A DNA stretch of 64,000 nucleotides from Candidatus Hydrogenedentota bacterium (GCA_019637335.1 JAHBVV010000003.1:124001-188000); one strand, 5' to 3'. Shown: positions 1 to 9,535, counted from the first letter of the stretch. Numbers and translations: made by a program. The notes: generated by a model from the letters alone, not told the origin.

Positions 1-1
1 G

Positions 2-562
2 GAGCAGCCCAGCACGCTGCGTGATGCCCTCCTCGCGGCTTCCGCCCTCAACCTCCTCAACGAGCACGCGGGGCGCATCGCCATCGCCTGCATGGCCGAC
101 GCCATCAATTCCAATCACTGCCTGGTGAAGACCCAGGGCCGCGACATGTACCTCACGCCGACCTACCATGTGTTCGACCTCATGGCGCCGCACAAGGGCG
201 CGCGCCTGCTCTATCGCGAGCTGGAATGCCCGAAAATGCCGCTGCCGCGCGACCGGAACGCCGACGTCTCCAGTATTCCCGCGCTCAACGCCAGCGCGTC
301 GCGCGCGCGCAAGCGCCTCTGCATCACCGTCACCAACCAGAGCTACAGCGAGACCGTCCCGCTCTCGGTGGAAATACGCGAGGCGGAAATCGCCACCCTC
401 AGCGGCCGGGTCTTGACCGCGCCGTCCGCCACCGCCGAAAACACGTTCGAGAACCCCAAGACGGTGGCGCCCGCGCGACTCGACCTGACGCCCGACGGCA
501 ACACCTTCCACTACGCGATGCCGCCGCATTCGCTGGCGGCCTTTACCGTCGGCCTGCGCTGA
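2..562 (+). CDS. Alpha-L-arabinofuranosidase, GH51 family, C-terminal fragment
   Basis: This is the 3' end of a gene that begins before the window; 186 residues are visible, ending at TGA 560-562. The visible part reads like the C-terminal beta-sandwich region of GH51 alpha-N-arabinofuranosidases. A 'STLRDALLAASALN' segment is followed by 'EHAGRIAIACMADAIN' and the signature-like 'LTPTYHVFDLMAPHKGA'. GH51 enzymes release terminal arabinofuranose from hemicellulose or pectin side chains. The catalytic TIM barrel lies outside the window, so activity cannot be judged. The next gene starts 27 bases downstream on the same strand, so co-transcription is possible. Confidence 0.8.
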   Translation, partial: EQPSTLRDALLAASALNLLNEHAGRIAIACMADAINSNHCLVKTQGRDMYLTPTYHVFDLMAPHKGARLLYRELECPKMPLPRDRNADVSSIPALNASASRARKRLCITVTNQSYSETVPLSVEIREAEIATLSGRVLTAPSATAENTFENPKTVAPARLDLTPDGNTFHYAMPPHSLAAFTVGLR

Positions 563-588
563 ACCAAACCCGCCGGACCCGCCGCGCC

Positions 589-1590
589 ATGGCCCCGCCA
601 GAAATATCCGCCGTCATGCCTGTGTTCAATGCGCGGGAAACCCTCGCCGAGGCCATCGCCTCGATCCAGGCGCAGGACTACCCGGATTGGGAGCTGATCG
701 TGGTCGACGACGGCTCGACCGACGGCGGCGGCGACCTCGCCATGGACCTCGCGCGCTCGGATCCCCGCATACGAGTGCGCCGGGATCTCCACCGGGGGCT
801 GGTCCCCGCCCTCGCTGCCGGATGCGCTGCCGCCCGCGGCGCGTTCATCGCCCGCATGGACGCTGACGACACATGCGCGCCGGAACGCTTCTCCCGCCAG
901 CTTGCCTGGTTTGCGGACAATCCCGGCGGCGGCCTCTGCGGGACCCGCGTGCGCGCGATCGGTGGGCCGGTCCGCGTCGGGCGGCGCCGCTACATCGATT
1001 GGCTCAACGCCAACACCGATCACGACGCCATCGACCGGGAGCTCTTCATCGAATGCCCCATCGCGCACCCGGCCTTCATGATGCGGCGCGACGCCTTCGA
1101 GGGGCTGGGGGGCTACCGCGAATTCGACGGCCCGGAGGACTACGACCTGGTCTTTCGCTTCTGGCGCGCGGGCTACCGCCTCGGCAATGTCCCGGAGACC
1201 CTGCTCAACTGGCGCGAAACGCCCGGCCGCCATTCCATGGCCTCGTCGCGCTACAGCGAAGCCGCGTTCCGACGCCTCAAGCGCGCGTGGCTCGATCGCG
1301 CGGGCATCGGCCGCGACCGCCCGTGGTTCCAGTGGGGCGCGGGCGAAGTGGGGAAGCGCTGGCTCCGCGAATGGCCCCCGGGCGAAATGGAGGCCGTGGT
1401 CGACATCCGCCCCGGAAAGATCGGGCAGGAAATCCACGGCTGTACGGTCATCCGCCCCGAAGACCTGCCGCCGCCCGGCGCGTGCTTCGTGCTCATCGCC
1501 GTCGGAACGCCCGGCGCCCGCGATATCATCCGCGCCTGGTGCGCCGATCACGGCTACCGCGAGTGCGCGGACTACCGCTTCATCGCCTGA
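589..1590 (+). CDS. Family 2 glycosyltransferase with a C-terminal Rossmann-like extension
   Basis: The 333-residue protein starts with a GT-A fold: 'ISAVMPVFNA' near residue 6, 'LIVVDDGSTDGG' near residue 37, and 'ARMDADDTCAPERF' with the DxD-type nucleotide-sugar/metal motif near residues 88-92. 'GPEDYDLVFRFWRAGY' is the acceptor/base region. About 90 residues after the GT domain contain 'WGAGEVGKRWL', resembling a dinucleotide-binding loop, and may form a small accessory domain. The ATG at 589 was chosen because the GT fold starts right after it; upstream in-frame sequence overlaps the GH51 gene. The sugar and acceptor cannot be named. Confidence 0.85.
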   Translation: MAPPEISAVMPVFNARETLAEAIASIQAQDYPDWELIVVDDGSTDGGGDLAMDLARSDPRIRVRRDLHRGLVPALAAGCAAARGAFIARMDADDTCAPERFSRQLAWFADNPGGGLCGTRVRAIGGPVRVGRRRYIDWLNANTDHDAIDRELFIECPIAHPAFMMRRDAFEGLGGYREFDGPEDYDLVFRFWRAGYRLGNVPETLLNWRETPGRHSMASSRYSEAAFRRLKRAWLDRAGIGRDRPWFQWGAGEVGKRWLREWPPGEMEAVVDIRPGKIGQEIHGCTVIRPEDLPPPGACFVLIAVGTPGARDIIRAWCADHGYRECADYRFIA

Positions 1591-1684
1591 ACGCGCAACG
1601 GTCGGGCGTTGCAGCCCTCCGGGGACACGCGCTACACTACCGCCCCTGCACGCACGCTCCACCCTCCAGATAAAGGATACTTCC

Positions 1685-2788
1685 ATGGGCATACTCGCCG
1701 ATCGCATGAACCGCATTGACGCCAGCGGCATCCGCAAGGTCTTCGCCATGGCCGCCACCATGAAAGATCCGGTTAACCTCAGCATCGGCCAGCCGGACTA
1801 CGACGTCGACGCCGCCGTCAAGGCCGAAGCGATCGCGGCCATCCAGGGCGGCTTCAACGGCTACACCCAGACCTGGGGCACGGAGGAGCTGCGGGACGCC
1901 ATCGCGGGCTATTACGATGCGCGCTTCGGCGCGAAGCTGGAAAACGTCATGGTCACCAGCGGCGTCTCCGGCGGGCTCTACCTGGCGCTCATGGCCACCA
2001 TCAATCCCGGGGACGAGGTCATCTTCGCCGACCCCTATTTCGTGATGTACACCCACCTGGTGAACCTCCTCGGCGGAACCCCCGTGCCGGTCTCCACCTA
2101 TCCCGACTTCAAGCTCACCCCCGAGCGTGTGGAGGCCGCCATCACCCCGAAAACCAAAATGCTCATCGTCAATTCGCCCGCCAACCCCACCGGCGTCACT
2201 CTCAACGGCCAGGAACTCGCCGCCCTCGCCGCCGTGGCGCGCAAGCACAACCTCCTCGTGATCGCGGACGAGATCTACGAGGCCCTCCTCTACGATGAAA
2301 AGGCCGCGACCATGGTCGGGATGTACGAGAACGTCATCCTCCTCAACGGCCTCAGCAAGTCCGCCGGCATGACCGGCTGGCGCCTGGGCTGGGCGGCGGG
2401 CCCGGCGGAAATCATCCAGGCCATGAACACACTCCAGCAGTACACCTTCGTGTGTGCGCCCTCGGTCGCCCAGAAGGCCGCCGTCGTCGCGCTCGGGGCC
2501 GACATGGAGCCCAAAGTCGCCGCCTACCGCGAAAAGCGCGACATTATCTACAACGGCCTGAAAGACCGGTTCAATGTCACCCGGCCCGGCGGCGCCTTCT
2601 ACATCTTCCCCGAGGCCCCCGGCGGGGACGGCGATGCCTTCGTGAAAAAAGCCATCGAGAACAACCTGCTCATCATTCCCGGCTCCGTCTTCAGCGGCGC
2701 GAAAACACACTTCCGGATTTCCTTCGCCGCCACCAACGACACCCTCCGAAAGGGAATCGACATCCTGCACCGGCTCGCAGCCGGTTGA
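1685..2788 (+). CDS. PLP-dependent class I/II aminotransferase (aspartate aminotransferase family)
   Basis: The 367-residue protein is of typical length for fold-type I aminotransferases. It shows 'NLSIGQPDYDV' near the N-terminus, the substrate-loop motif 'NSPANPTGV', 'VIADEIYEALLYD' (Asp/Tyr pair contacting PLP) and the Schiff-base motif 'SKSAGMTGWRLGW', with the lysine in SKS and the phosphate-binding arginine in GWRLGW. It probably transfers amino groups between an amino acid and 2-oxoglutarate in the cytoplasm; exact substrates are not deducible. The ATG follows 'aaaggatacttcc', a reasonable ribosome-binding site. It has its own upstream gap and appears monocistronic. Confidence 0.88.
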   Translation: MGILADRMNRIDASGIRKVFAMAATMKDPVNLSIGQPDYDVDAAVKAEAIAAIQGGFNGYTQTWGTEELRDAIAGYYDARFGAKLENVMVTSGVSGGLYLALMATINPGDEVIFADPYFVMYTHLVNLLGGTPVPVSTYPDFKLTPERVEAAITPKTKMLIVNSPANPTGVTLNGQELAALAAVARKHNLLVIADEIYEALLYDEKAATMVGMYENVILLNGLSKSAGMTGWRLGWAAGPAEIIQAMNTLQQYTFVCAPSVAQKAAVVALGADMEPKVAAYREKRDIIYNGLKDRFNVTRPGGAFYIFPEAPGGDGDAFVKKAIENNLLIIPGSVFSGAKTHFRISFAATNDTLRKGIDILHRLAAG

Positions 2789-3429
2789 CCGCGAAGCGCG
2801 CGGAAATGGCAGGATCGCGGACATTCCTGTCCGCGGCAACGTGAGCCCACTTCCAATAAATTCCCCTGACCCACCAAAACCACCTCGAAAAGAAAGTGGC
2901 ACAGGCGTCTCGCCTGTGTTCAGCGCCGCAAGGCGCAAATGCAGGATAGCCGTCCCGGCTGTCCACCGCGCCAAAGGCGCAAAGGATCGCGGACATTCCG
3001 TGGCAGGCTGAGCGCAGGACTTCAAATAATGGTTGCGCCTGTGAAATGGCCCCGGTGCTCGTTGGTTGCATTGCCGCTTTCGCGGACGCGGGGAATCCAT
3101 ACCAGAGCAGCCGCTCATGGCGCGTAGCGTCACCCATTCAGGATGAGAATCGACGGCGGCTTCGCCGCCTGCGCTCCCAGCCTTTGCCGCTTCCTTTTTT
3201 GGGGATACTGTGATCTGGTTTGTATGAGGCCATTGTGGTGATGATATGGCGCTCGATAGTCGGAGCGGGCGTTGCCGCAGTCAGGCCGACGGTCCGCCGG
3301 TGCGGATATGTTCGCGATCCTTCTCCGCGCGTTGCTGCTCCAGACGGCTGAACTGATACGGGAAACAGAAGCCCCGCGCGGCGATGATGCCGCGCGGGGC
3401 TTCGTATAAATTGATTGACTTATCCCGTA
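2789..3429. repeat. Gene-free spacer filled with short palindromic repeats
   Basis: No convincing gene is present between the aminotransferase and the convergent PEP-CTERM gene. The spacer holds a chain of hairpin-forming modules. Near 2812-2840 is 'ggatcgcggacattcctgtc' followed by 'cgcgg'. At 2901-2918 is ACAGGCGTCTCGCCTGTG. Around 2930-3004 are gccgtcccggctg and a second ggatcgcggacattcc, and near 3151-3168 is cggcggcttcgccgcctg. The same modules recur at 10964-11116, 41734-41770, 56954-56971 and 60861-60878. They look like REP/BIME-type remnants. Confidence 0.6.
3368..3403 (-). terminator. Hairpin terminator downstream of the PEP-CTERM gene
   Basis: A perfect 15-bp stem (GAAGCCCCGCGCGGC at 3368-3382, partner at 3389-3403) closes a 6-base loop. 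It lies 27 bases beyond the stop of the leftward PEP-CTERM gene. On the minus strand it is followed by a short T-containing tract (TGTTTCC), so it is a plausible, if not U-rich, terminator. Confidence 0.6.
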
Positions 3430-4131
3430 TCAGACCTTCCGGAAACGCGCGCGGGCGCCCAGCGCAAGCGCGCCCAGGCCCATCAGCGTGACCGTGGCCG
3501 GTTCCGGAATCGGCGCGTGGCTTGTCTGGCCGAAGCGGATGTTGTCAATGCCGACGTTGTCCGAACTGCCGCCCAGACCCGTCTGGTCAATCTCGATCCG
3601 GAGGGATTCCGCCGTAAGCGGGCCATTGAAGTCAAACGACGTATGCGTGCTGGCCAGGATGACGTCCGCCAGGCTTTCGAAGAGCACCGCGTTGTTCTGA
3701 TCGTACACGCGAATCGTGCGCACCGCCGAGTTGCTCAGCCACGAACCGACATCGAAGCCATACAGCTGCACTTCGTACCCGGCATCCGCCGTGAAAAGCA
3801 CCTCCAGCGGGCCCTGGCCGACGCCCGGAATGTAGATGACATTCGTCAGGTCGCTGTAGGCGGTACTCCAGAACGCCGGATTCGGAACGCCGTAGTCGAC
3901 GACCACATTGGGGGTGAAGCCTTCACTCCCGACTCCATAACTGCCCGTCGCGTCAATCAGCCCCGTCACCCGATCACCGTAATCCTGATCGATCAGCTGA
4001 CCATTGCCAATCGGATTTCCGCCCACATTGAGCAGGTCATCAAACGTCAGAATGGTGGCGCCGGCGCTGCCCGCCAGTGTCGATACAGCCAGCGCAGCCA
4101 GCGCCGACACAACAATACCCGATTTCTTCAT
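3430..4131 (-). CDS. PEP-CTERM sorting domain protein
   Basis: A 233-residue exported protein. Residues 1-25 form a signal peptide (MKKSG..., then an Ala/Leu core ending in GSAGA). The middle is Gly/Asp/Asn-rich and beta-like, as in secreted surface proteins. The C-terminus carries the tripartite sorting signal: 'PIPEPATVTL', a short hydrophobic helix 'LMGLGALALGA', and the basic tail 'RARFRKV'. Known PEP-CTERM proteins are recognised by an exosortase and released or anchored at the surface, often with exopolysaccharide. The ATG at 4131 was chosen because an AGAGGAG ribosome-binding site precedes it and the signal peptide starts there. No exosortase is in the window. Confidence 0.85.
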   Translation of the reverse strand: MKKSGIVVSALAALAVSTLAGSAGATILTFDDLLNVGGNPIGNGQLIDQDYGDRVTGLIDATGSYGVGSEGFTPNVVVDYGVPNPAFWSTAYSDLTNVIYIPGVGQGPLEVLFTADAGYEVQLYGFDVGSWLSNSAVRTIRVYDQNNAVLFESLADVILASTHTSFDFNGPLTAESLRIEIDQTGLGGSSDNVGIDNIRFGQTSHAPIPEPATVTLMGLGALALGARARFRKV

Positions 4132-4854
4132 GAACGTACTCCTCTGGTTACTGCCTAACTTAACCCGGGTTCGCCGCCCATTGCCGCTGCCCGGGGGCAT
4201 TGGCATGCACAGTCGTCTAACCCATAAACCAGTCCTTGAGCAAATTCCGTGCCTTTTTGGAGCGCTGCGAAAAATTGCGCGTATGCCGTTGGCTTTATTG
4301 CCGTTCCCCGGTAACCGATCTCCTGAAAAACCCGCTCAATGGTTCCAATACGACTCCAGAGTTGAAATAATTTATCAATCGTGAGTAATGCTTGTCGGTT
4401 AAGGGATCCGGGATGCGCCATGGTGCGCTCGCAATGGGCGCGAGCCCGTACGCGGCGCGTTCACTTCGCCTGGGCTTGCATGCGGAGACAACTGGGGTTG
4501 CGGCTGCGGTTGCGGGTGTATTCTGGCGAATTACACTGCCGACCGTCTCTAAAGGGGGGTCACATTTCAGCCGTCTGACGCAGCAGCGCGCAGGAATCGC
4601 ATCAGACGCTCCGGTATATCAAGAGGAAGCGGGGCAAAGGATCGCGGAAGGGAGTGTCCGCCAACCTGCGATTCAGGCCCGTCTCGATCAGGACACGCTT
4701 TCACCCCGGTGGGGGCTTCTTTCGGCTGAAGTGTTACCAAAGGCGCTATTGCCCGCGGGATAGCTCGTGCGAGATTTCGCTTCCCCAAGGGCGCGCTCTG
4801 GTATGATGAGGCCCGCTATGGTTGTTTAATGCTGGTTGAGGGCGCGCTAATCCC
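4132..4854. other. Divergent intergenic region without a recognisable gene
   Basis: This 723-bp gap separates the leftward PEP-CTERM gene from the rightward giant secreted protein, so it should hold both promoters. Short open frames exist on both strands but none has a ribosome-binding site, family resemblance or normal codon pattern. G+C content dips around 4250-4400. One copy of the 'aaaggatcgcgg' repeat core occurs near 4636. No operator or riboswitch was recognised. Confidence 0.4.
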
Positions 4855-7800
4855 ATGAATTTCATACACCGGACTTGCCTGGTCGTCGCATGTTCTACCG
4901 CATGGTGCGCCGCGAGCGCGCAGCCGCTGCCGTTCCACGACGCGGTCTCCAGCGCGGGCGCCAACACGGCGCCCGTTCCGTGGGCGCAACCGCTCGCTGG
5001 CGGGGCGATCCGCGCGCTGGCCATCGCGCCCTTCAACACGCTCGGCGATTTCGCCACGCTTCAGGCGCACCTGGCCCTGGATCTCGAAGCCGTCGCGCTC
5101 TGGGATCGGGACCACCTCGGCTACGATCCCCTTTTCCCCGAGCCGCGCTATCCCGACGCCGCGCGCGACCAGGTCGAGGCCCGGCTCATGCGCGCGCTGG
5201 ACCGGAAACAGGTCGGCGTCATCGTGATCGCGCAGTGCAATCCGGCCGCGCTGCCCGAAGGCGTTCAGCGGCGGATCATCGAGCGCGTGGAGGGGGGGGC
5301 AAGCCTGCTTTTCGTGGGCGACCCCACCCGGGCGTCCGGGCCGCTCGCCGCGTTTCTTCGGGACGCCGGTGCGCCGGAGGATACGCGTGATTTCACGCGC
5401 GGGGTTGGGCCGCTGGGCCTGACCCGCAGCCAGGCGGATAACCTCGTCACGCGGCGCGCCGCCGGCGCCGGGCGGATGGTGATCCTCCGCTTCGACCTGG
5501 ATCCGGCCTCCAACCACGGCCTCATTCCCGCGCCGGCGAGCCCCTACGATCTCACCCCGGAATATGAAACCAACGCCTACTCCCTCGTTTGTCGCGCCAT
5601 GCTGTGGCTCGCGAATCGGGATTCCGGAGAGGAAATCGTCGAGGTGGCCGACATATCGCCGAAGGGCCCGGACGACGAAGAGATCCCGCCCGGATATCCG
5701 CGGGAATTCGTCGAGGCGGTTCGCCAGAACGCCTTCAACCAGCCTGTCCGGCCATTTGCGCTTCGCCTGGCCGAGCCCGCGCGCGACACCTACGGCGTGC
5801 TCTACCGCCTGCGCGTTCCCGGCGCGTTCGCCGCGCCCCCCGTGGTGGATGCCGGCGCCGTCTTGCGCAAGGGCGCCTCCGAGTGCGCGCTCGACATCCT
5901 CGCCGCGCCGGGGGATTATCTACTCGACATCTGGCTCATGAAGCGCCGGGGCGTCGCCGCGTGGCACACCGCCGAAATCAACATCTCGGGCTGGCCGCGA
6001 TTCCGAGATATCTCCATCCAGCGCGGCGGCGAAAAGGCCGTCTGGGTGCTCCCGAACGACTCCCTCGATCTCAGGATCAACGTCGAGCCCGGCGCGCTGC
6101 TCGCCGCCGGCGACACCGCCGCGGTAGTCGCGCGCGCGGTCGACAGCCTCGATCGCCTCGTCGCCACCGCAACCGCCGCCGTGGATGCGAGCGGGGGCCA
6201 CGTGAACCTGCGGCTGGAACTCGCCGACCTCATCGCCCCCGTTATCCGCGTCGAGGTCCTGGCGCTGCCCGGCGCCCTTGCCGCCGACGCCACAAGCCCG
6301 GCCCACCCCGCCCGCGCTACCTACTTCTTCCCCGTTCGCCTGCCCGATCCGCCCCTCCAACCCGAGGTGATTCTGTCCACGCCCGGCCCCTTCGACTACG
6401 CCGCCATCCGGCAGATGACCGCCCTCCGGAAGGCCCTCGGCGCCCGCCTCGCGCATGCCCCCGCGACTGTCGAGGCCCTGTTGGCCACAAGCGCGGCCGG
6501 ACTCAACCGGATCGCCCGCGTGGGCAGCCTCGACGCCGGCGTGGGAGGGACCAGCAGCGTCCGGACGCCGTGCTTGTCCAGCGATGACTTCTGGGCGCGT
6601 GAGACCGAACAGATCAAGGCCGGCGCGCTTTCCGCCTGGGCCGGCGGCGCCGCCACCTATTCCCTCGGCGCCGGCCTCGCCCTGACCACCACCGACGCCC
6701 AGGTCTGCCAGAGCCCCGCGTGTCTGGCGCGTTTTCGCGATACCCTCAAGGCAAGCTACGGCGGGGTGGATGCGCTCAATGCCGCCTGGGGAAGCGATTT
6801 CCGGACCTGGAGCGATATCGCGCCGCTCCCGCTGGACCAGTGCCAGCAAACGCGGCAGTGGGCGCCCTGGCTGGATTTTCGGCTGGAGATGAATGGCGTT
6901 CTGGCAGACGCCCTGCGCCGCGCGCGAAAGACTGTCCTCGAAATCCCGGGCACGGGCCGTACCGGTTTCCAGACCGCCACCGGACCCGTAACCCCCGTGA
7001 TGGGCTACGACTGGCCGCAGATAACAACCGCCGTGGACTACATCGCCGCGCCCCCGGATCCCTACATCGTCCGCCGCCTGCAATCCTACCAGCCCGCCCG
7101 GCCCCTCACCGGCGTTGTGCTCGGCTACCGGGACCTGCGCGATCGCGGGGAATGGGCGCGCTGGATGGCCTGGGACGCCACGTTCCGACAGACCCCCGCG
7201 ATCTGGCTGGAACAACCCCTCAGCCGGGGGCCGCAAAACCTGATCGGCCCGGACGGAACCCTGATGCCCGAACTGGCCAGGCTCCGCGACGCGCTCGACG
7301 CCATTCAGGACGGCCCCGGCGATCTGCTGCTCCGCGCAACGCCCCGCTGGACCGGCATCGCCCTGGCCGACAGCACCGCGTCGCGCTACCTCGACCAGGC
7401 CGACCCCGAACCCGGGCGCACGGCGGAGGAAGCGGAGACCTGGTTCGAACACGCGCTCAACCAGATGGGCTTCGCCGCCCGGATACAGCCGCTTGAAGGG
7501 ACGCTGGAGAACATCAACACGATCATCCTGAGCCGAATTCGCGTGCTTTCGGATGCCGAGGTCGAGGCGCTCAAACGTTTTCACGACCGCGGCGGGCTCA
7601 TCCTCTCGGACGGGCGCGCCGGGCGATTCGACATTCACGGGACGCCCCGCGCCGCGAACCCGCTGCCCTTTTTGCACCCGCTGCACCCCGAATCCCCGGA
7701 CGACGCCTTCGCCCTCTGGAGCAACCGGCCCGTCTGGGTGAGCCAGGCGGGGGAGGGGGCCGCCAACCGCGAGATCCTGGCCCACCTGCTCGCGCGCGCG

Positions 7801-8361
7801 GGCAATGAACCAAGCCTGCCGGTTCAACTCCCCGAGAAGCAGGATGGCGCCGTGTCCCTCTTCCAGTTCGCGTACGGCGCCGCGACCATCGTGGCCTGCC
7901 TGCCGGATCGCGACGCGCCCACCACCGTCCGCCGGGCCAGCCTGAAGCTCCCCGACGATACCCACGCCTTCAGCCTGCTCGACGCCGAGGCGTCCGCCGT
8001 GTCACGCCGGATCCAGTGGACCATCGCGCCCGGCGTCCCCAATATCTACGCCATCCTGCCGTACCGCGTGAAGAAGCTCGCGATTGAGACGCCCGCGCTT
8101 GCCCCGGCGGGGTCCCGGCTGCACCTGTCGGTCGCACTCGACACCGGCGACGTTCGGCCCGGCACGCACGGGCTGGCCATCCAACTGGCCGATCCAACCG
8201 GCCAGGAATTGCGGCACTACCGCCGGTTTATCGAGACGGAGGACGGGCGCGCATCGGCCTATATTCCCCTCGCGCACAACGAACTGTCCGGGCGATACAC
8301 CCTGACGGTCCGCGACGTGCTTACCCGCCAGACCGCAACGGCCTACATCGACGTGAAGTGA
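4855..8361 (+). CDS. Very large secreted protein with GH42-like barrel and glutamine-amidotransferase-like domains
   Basis: A 1168-residue protein with a signal peptide (residues 1-22, ending in CAASAQ). Residues ~45-230 look like a flavodoxin/GATase-like domain ('VGVIVIAQCNPAALPEGVQ', 'GGASLLFVGD'). Residues ~250-500 are beta-sandwich-like. Residues ~570-830 resemble the TIM barrel of GH42-type beta-galactosidases ('FRDTLKASYGGVDALNAAWG' is typical of that family). Residues ~880-1000 repeat a GATase-like fold ('NTIILSRIRVLSDAEVEALK', 'RGGLILSDG'), like the trimerisation domain of GH42. The C-terminus is a beta domain. It is probably a periplasmic or secreted carbohydrate-active protein. Catalytic glutamates were not located with confidence, so activity is uncertain. 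Confidence 0.6.
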   Translation: MNFIHRTCLVVACSTAWCAASAQPLPFHDAVSSAGANTAPVPWAQPLAGGAIRALAIAPFNTLGDFATLQAHLALDLEAVALWDRDHLGYDPLFPEPRYPDAARDQVEARLMRALDRKQVGVIVIAQCNPAALPEGVQRRIIERVEGGASLLFVGDPTRASGPLAAFLRDAGAPEDTRDFTRGVGPLGLTRSQADNLVTRRAAGAGRMVILRFDLDPASNHGLIPAPASPYDLTPEYETNAYSLVCRAMLWLANRDSGEEIVEVADISPKGPDDEEIPPGYPREFVEAVRQNAFNQPVRPFALRLAEPARDTYGVLYRLRVPGAFAAPPVVDAGAVLRKGASECALDILAAPGDYLLDIWLMKRRGVAAWHTAEINISGWPRFRDISIQRGGEKAVWVLPNDSLDLRINVEPGALLAAGDTAAVVARAVDSLDRLVATATAAVDASGGHVNLRLELADLIAPVIRVEVLALPGALAADATSPAHPARATYFFPVRLPDPPLQPEVILSTPGPFDYAAIRQMTALRKALGARLAHAPATVEALLATSAAGLNRIARVGSLDAGVGGTSSVRTPCLSSDDFWARETEQIKAGALSAWAGGAATYSLGAGLALTTTDAQVCQSPACLARFRDTLKASYGGVDALNAAWGSDFRTWSDIAPLPLDQCQQTRQWAPWLDFRLEMNGVLADALRRARKTVLEIPGTGRTGFQTATGPVTPVMGYDWPQITTAVDYIAAPPDPYIVRRLQSYQPARPLTGVVLGYRDLRDRGEWARWMAWDATFRQTPAIWLEQPLSRGPQNLIGPDGTLMPELARLRDALDAIQDGPGDLLLRATPRWTGIALADSTASRYLDQADPEPGRTAEEAETWFEHALNQMGFAARIQPLEGTLENINTIILSRIRVLSDAEVEALKRFHDRGGLILSDGRAGRFDIHGTPRAANPLPFLHPLHPESPDDAFALWSNRPVWVSQAGEGAANREILAHLLARAGNEPSLPVQLPEKQDGAVSLFQFAYGAATIVACLPDRDAPTTVRRASLKLPDDTHAFSLLDAEASAVSRRIQWTIAPGVPNIYAILPYRVKKLAIETPALAPAGSRLHLSVALDTGDVRPGTHGLAIQLADPTGQELRHYRRFIETEDGRASAYIPLAHNELSGRYTLTVRDVLTRQTATAYIDVK

Positions 8362-8373
8362 CGGGGCGCGCCG

Positions 8374-8772
8374 CTAGAACAGCGAGAGCACCCGGAGTTC
8401 GTCCGTTATTCGCGCTTTTTCATACGGCTTCACAAGATACCCATCGCACCGGGCGTCAAAGGCCTCCAGCACGGACTTCGAGTCGTCCAGCGCGCTCGTA
8501 ATCACGATACGCGCCCCCTCCTCGCGCGCGATCCCGTGCGCCTCCTCCAGGCCGCGCATGGCCCGGAGCGCCTCGTGCCCGTCCATCCCCGGCATCATAA
8601 TATCCAGGCACACCAGGTCGTAGCGGTGCTCCACCTCAATCGCAAGCCGGAACATCGCCACGGCCGTCTCCCCGTCCCCGGCAACCTCGCAGCGGCCATA
8701 CTCCCCCAGAAAATGCGCCAGAAGGCGCTGGCTGGTCACGTCATCCTCAACAATCAAGATCCGCAGGCTCAC
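8374..8772 (-). CDS. Single-domain CheY-like response regulator
   Basis: The 132-residue protein is a stand-alone receiver domain: acidic pair in 'VEDD' (residues 9-11), phosphoacceptor Asp57 in 'VCLDIMMPGMDG', Thr in 'VITSA' and Lys in 'LVKPYE'. There is no output domain, so it must act by protein contact or as a phosphorelay intermediate. The start is GTG at 8772, supported by GGAGG seven bases upstream; the usual 'RILIVEDD' follows directly. It converges with the large secreted protein (13 bases between stops). No histidine kinase is adjacent. Confidence 0.88.
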   Translation of the reverse strand: MSLRILIVEDDVTSQRLLAHFLGEYGRCEVAGDGETAVAMFRLAIEVEHRYDLVCLDIMMPGMDGHEALRAMRGLEEAHGIAREEGARIVITSALDDSKSVLEAFDARCDGYLVKPYEKARITDELRVLSLF

Positions 8773-8799
8773 GGTTCACCCTCCTGCCCCGGCAACGGC

Positions 8800-8831
8800 A
8801 AAAAAAAAGGCCCCAGCGAGTCGGACGGGGC
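8800..8831 (-). terminator. Rho-independent terminator
   Basis: Read on the minus strand, GCCCC (8831-8827) pairs with GGGGC (8814-8810) across a 12-base loop. It is followed immediately by a run of nine T residues (complement of A8800-8808). It lies downstream of ytxJ and just upstream of the CheY-like gene, so it probably ends the ytxJ transcript and insulates the regulator. Confidence 0.65.
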
Positions 8832-8993
8832 GTATGAAAAGCAAATAAGCGGGTCGGCGCAAGCGCCAGATGTATATGGTATGAAACTCGCCGTCCAATC
8901 CGTTGGGGCGGCGCATGTGTTTACCACAGCAGCCATCCATATGGTGCCACACTTCAATTCGCTTGTCAACTGAAAAAAATGGACAGTTCCGGC

Positions 8994-9338
8994 TTACCCG
9001 CCCGCCTCCGACAGCGCCCGCGTAAGCGCCGCCGGACGGATCGCCCCGTGCGACGTGTGCCACAATGCCGACCCGCCCGACACCAGCAATATCTGCGGCG
9101 AGGCGTGCCGCACCCCCAACACATCCGCAATCACATTGGACACCGGGCGCGACTCCACCACGTAGTTGATATACACGGGCGCGGGCGGCTCGCTTGCGCC
9201 ATCGATCCAGGCGCGCACCTCGCTCAGGGCGCCCGAAGAAACCGGGCAGCGCGTGCTGTGCTTGAAAATGAACACCGGCCGCGCTTCGCTCTCCGCCAGG
9301 CACGCGTCCAGCGCGTCCAGGGTATCCAGCTTGGTCAT
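8994..9338 (-). CDS. ytxJ: YtxJ-type bacillithiol-system redox-active protein
   Basis: The 114-residue thioredoxin-fold protein carries 'VFIFKHSTRCPVSSGAL'. This matches the single-cysteine FKHSTRCPxS motif of YtxJ, a monothiol bacilliredoxin-like family tied to bacillithiol chemistry. A cis-Pro segment 'HASPQILLV' follows. The ATG at 9338 is chosen over a longer start because GGAGG lies five bases upstream and the known family begins there. The cysteine most likely forms or resolves mixed disulfides with a low-molecular-weight thiol. No bacillithiol biosynthesis gene is visible in the window. Confidence 0.75.
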   Translation of the reverse strand: MTKLDTLDALDACLAESEARPVFIFKHSTRCPVSSGALSEVRAWIDGASEPPAPVYINYVVESRPVSNVIADVLGVRHASPQILLVSGGSALWHTSHGAIRPAALTRALSEAGG

Positions 9339-9535
9339 GCCCGCCTCCGTTCCGGGCTGCCCCGCCCCGGCGAGGCCCCCCAGCAGTGTCTTGAGAATGG
9401 TCCACACGGCCGTCTGCGCAACTTTCCTGTTTTTGACCCATTTCCGGGCCGGGTGCTATACTAGGCGACCTTGCGCACAAAACGCAAGCCGTTTTCAAGG
9501 CACGAGTTACCCATCCCAAGCGCCCGAGAGCACCC

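Noticed and set aside
4155-4421. 88-codon minus-strand frame upstream of the PEP-CTERM gene
   Set aside because: No ribosome-binding site, no family, and it occupies the expected promoter region.
5920-7965. Long minus-strand open frame opposite the giant secreted protein (similar cases at 9461-10954, 23840-25480, 40040-41788 and 61876-63993)
   Set aside because: G+C-rich genes create long antisense frames. These translations are Gly/Arg/Ala-rich with no family motif, while the opposite strand encodes recognisable proteins.
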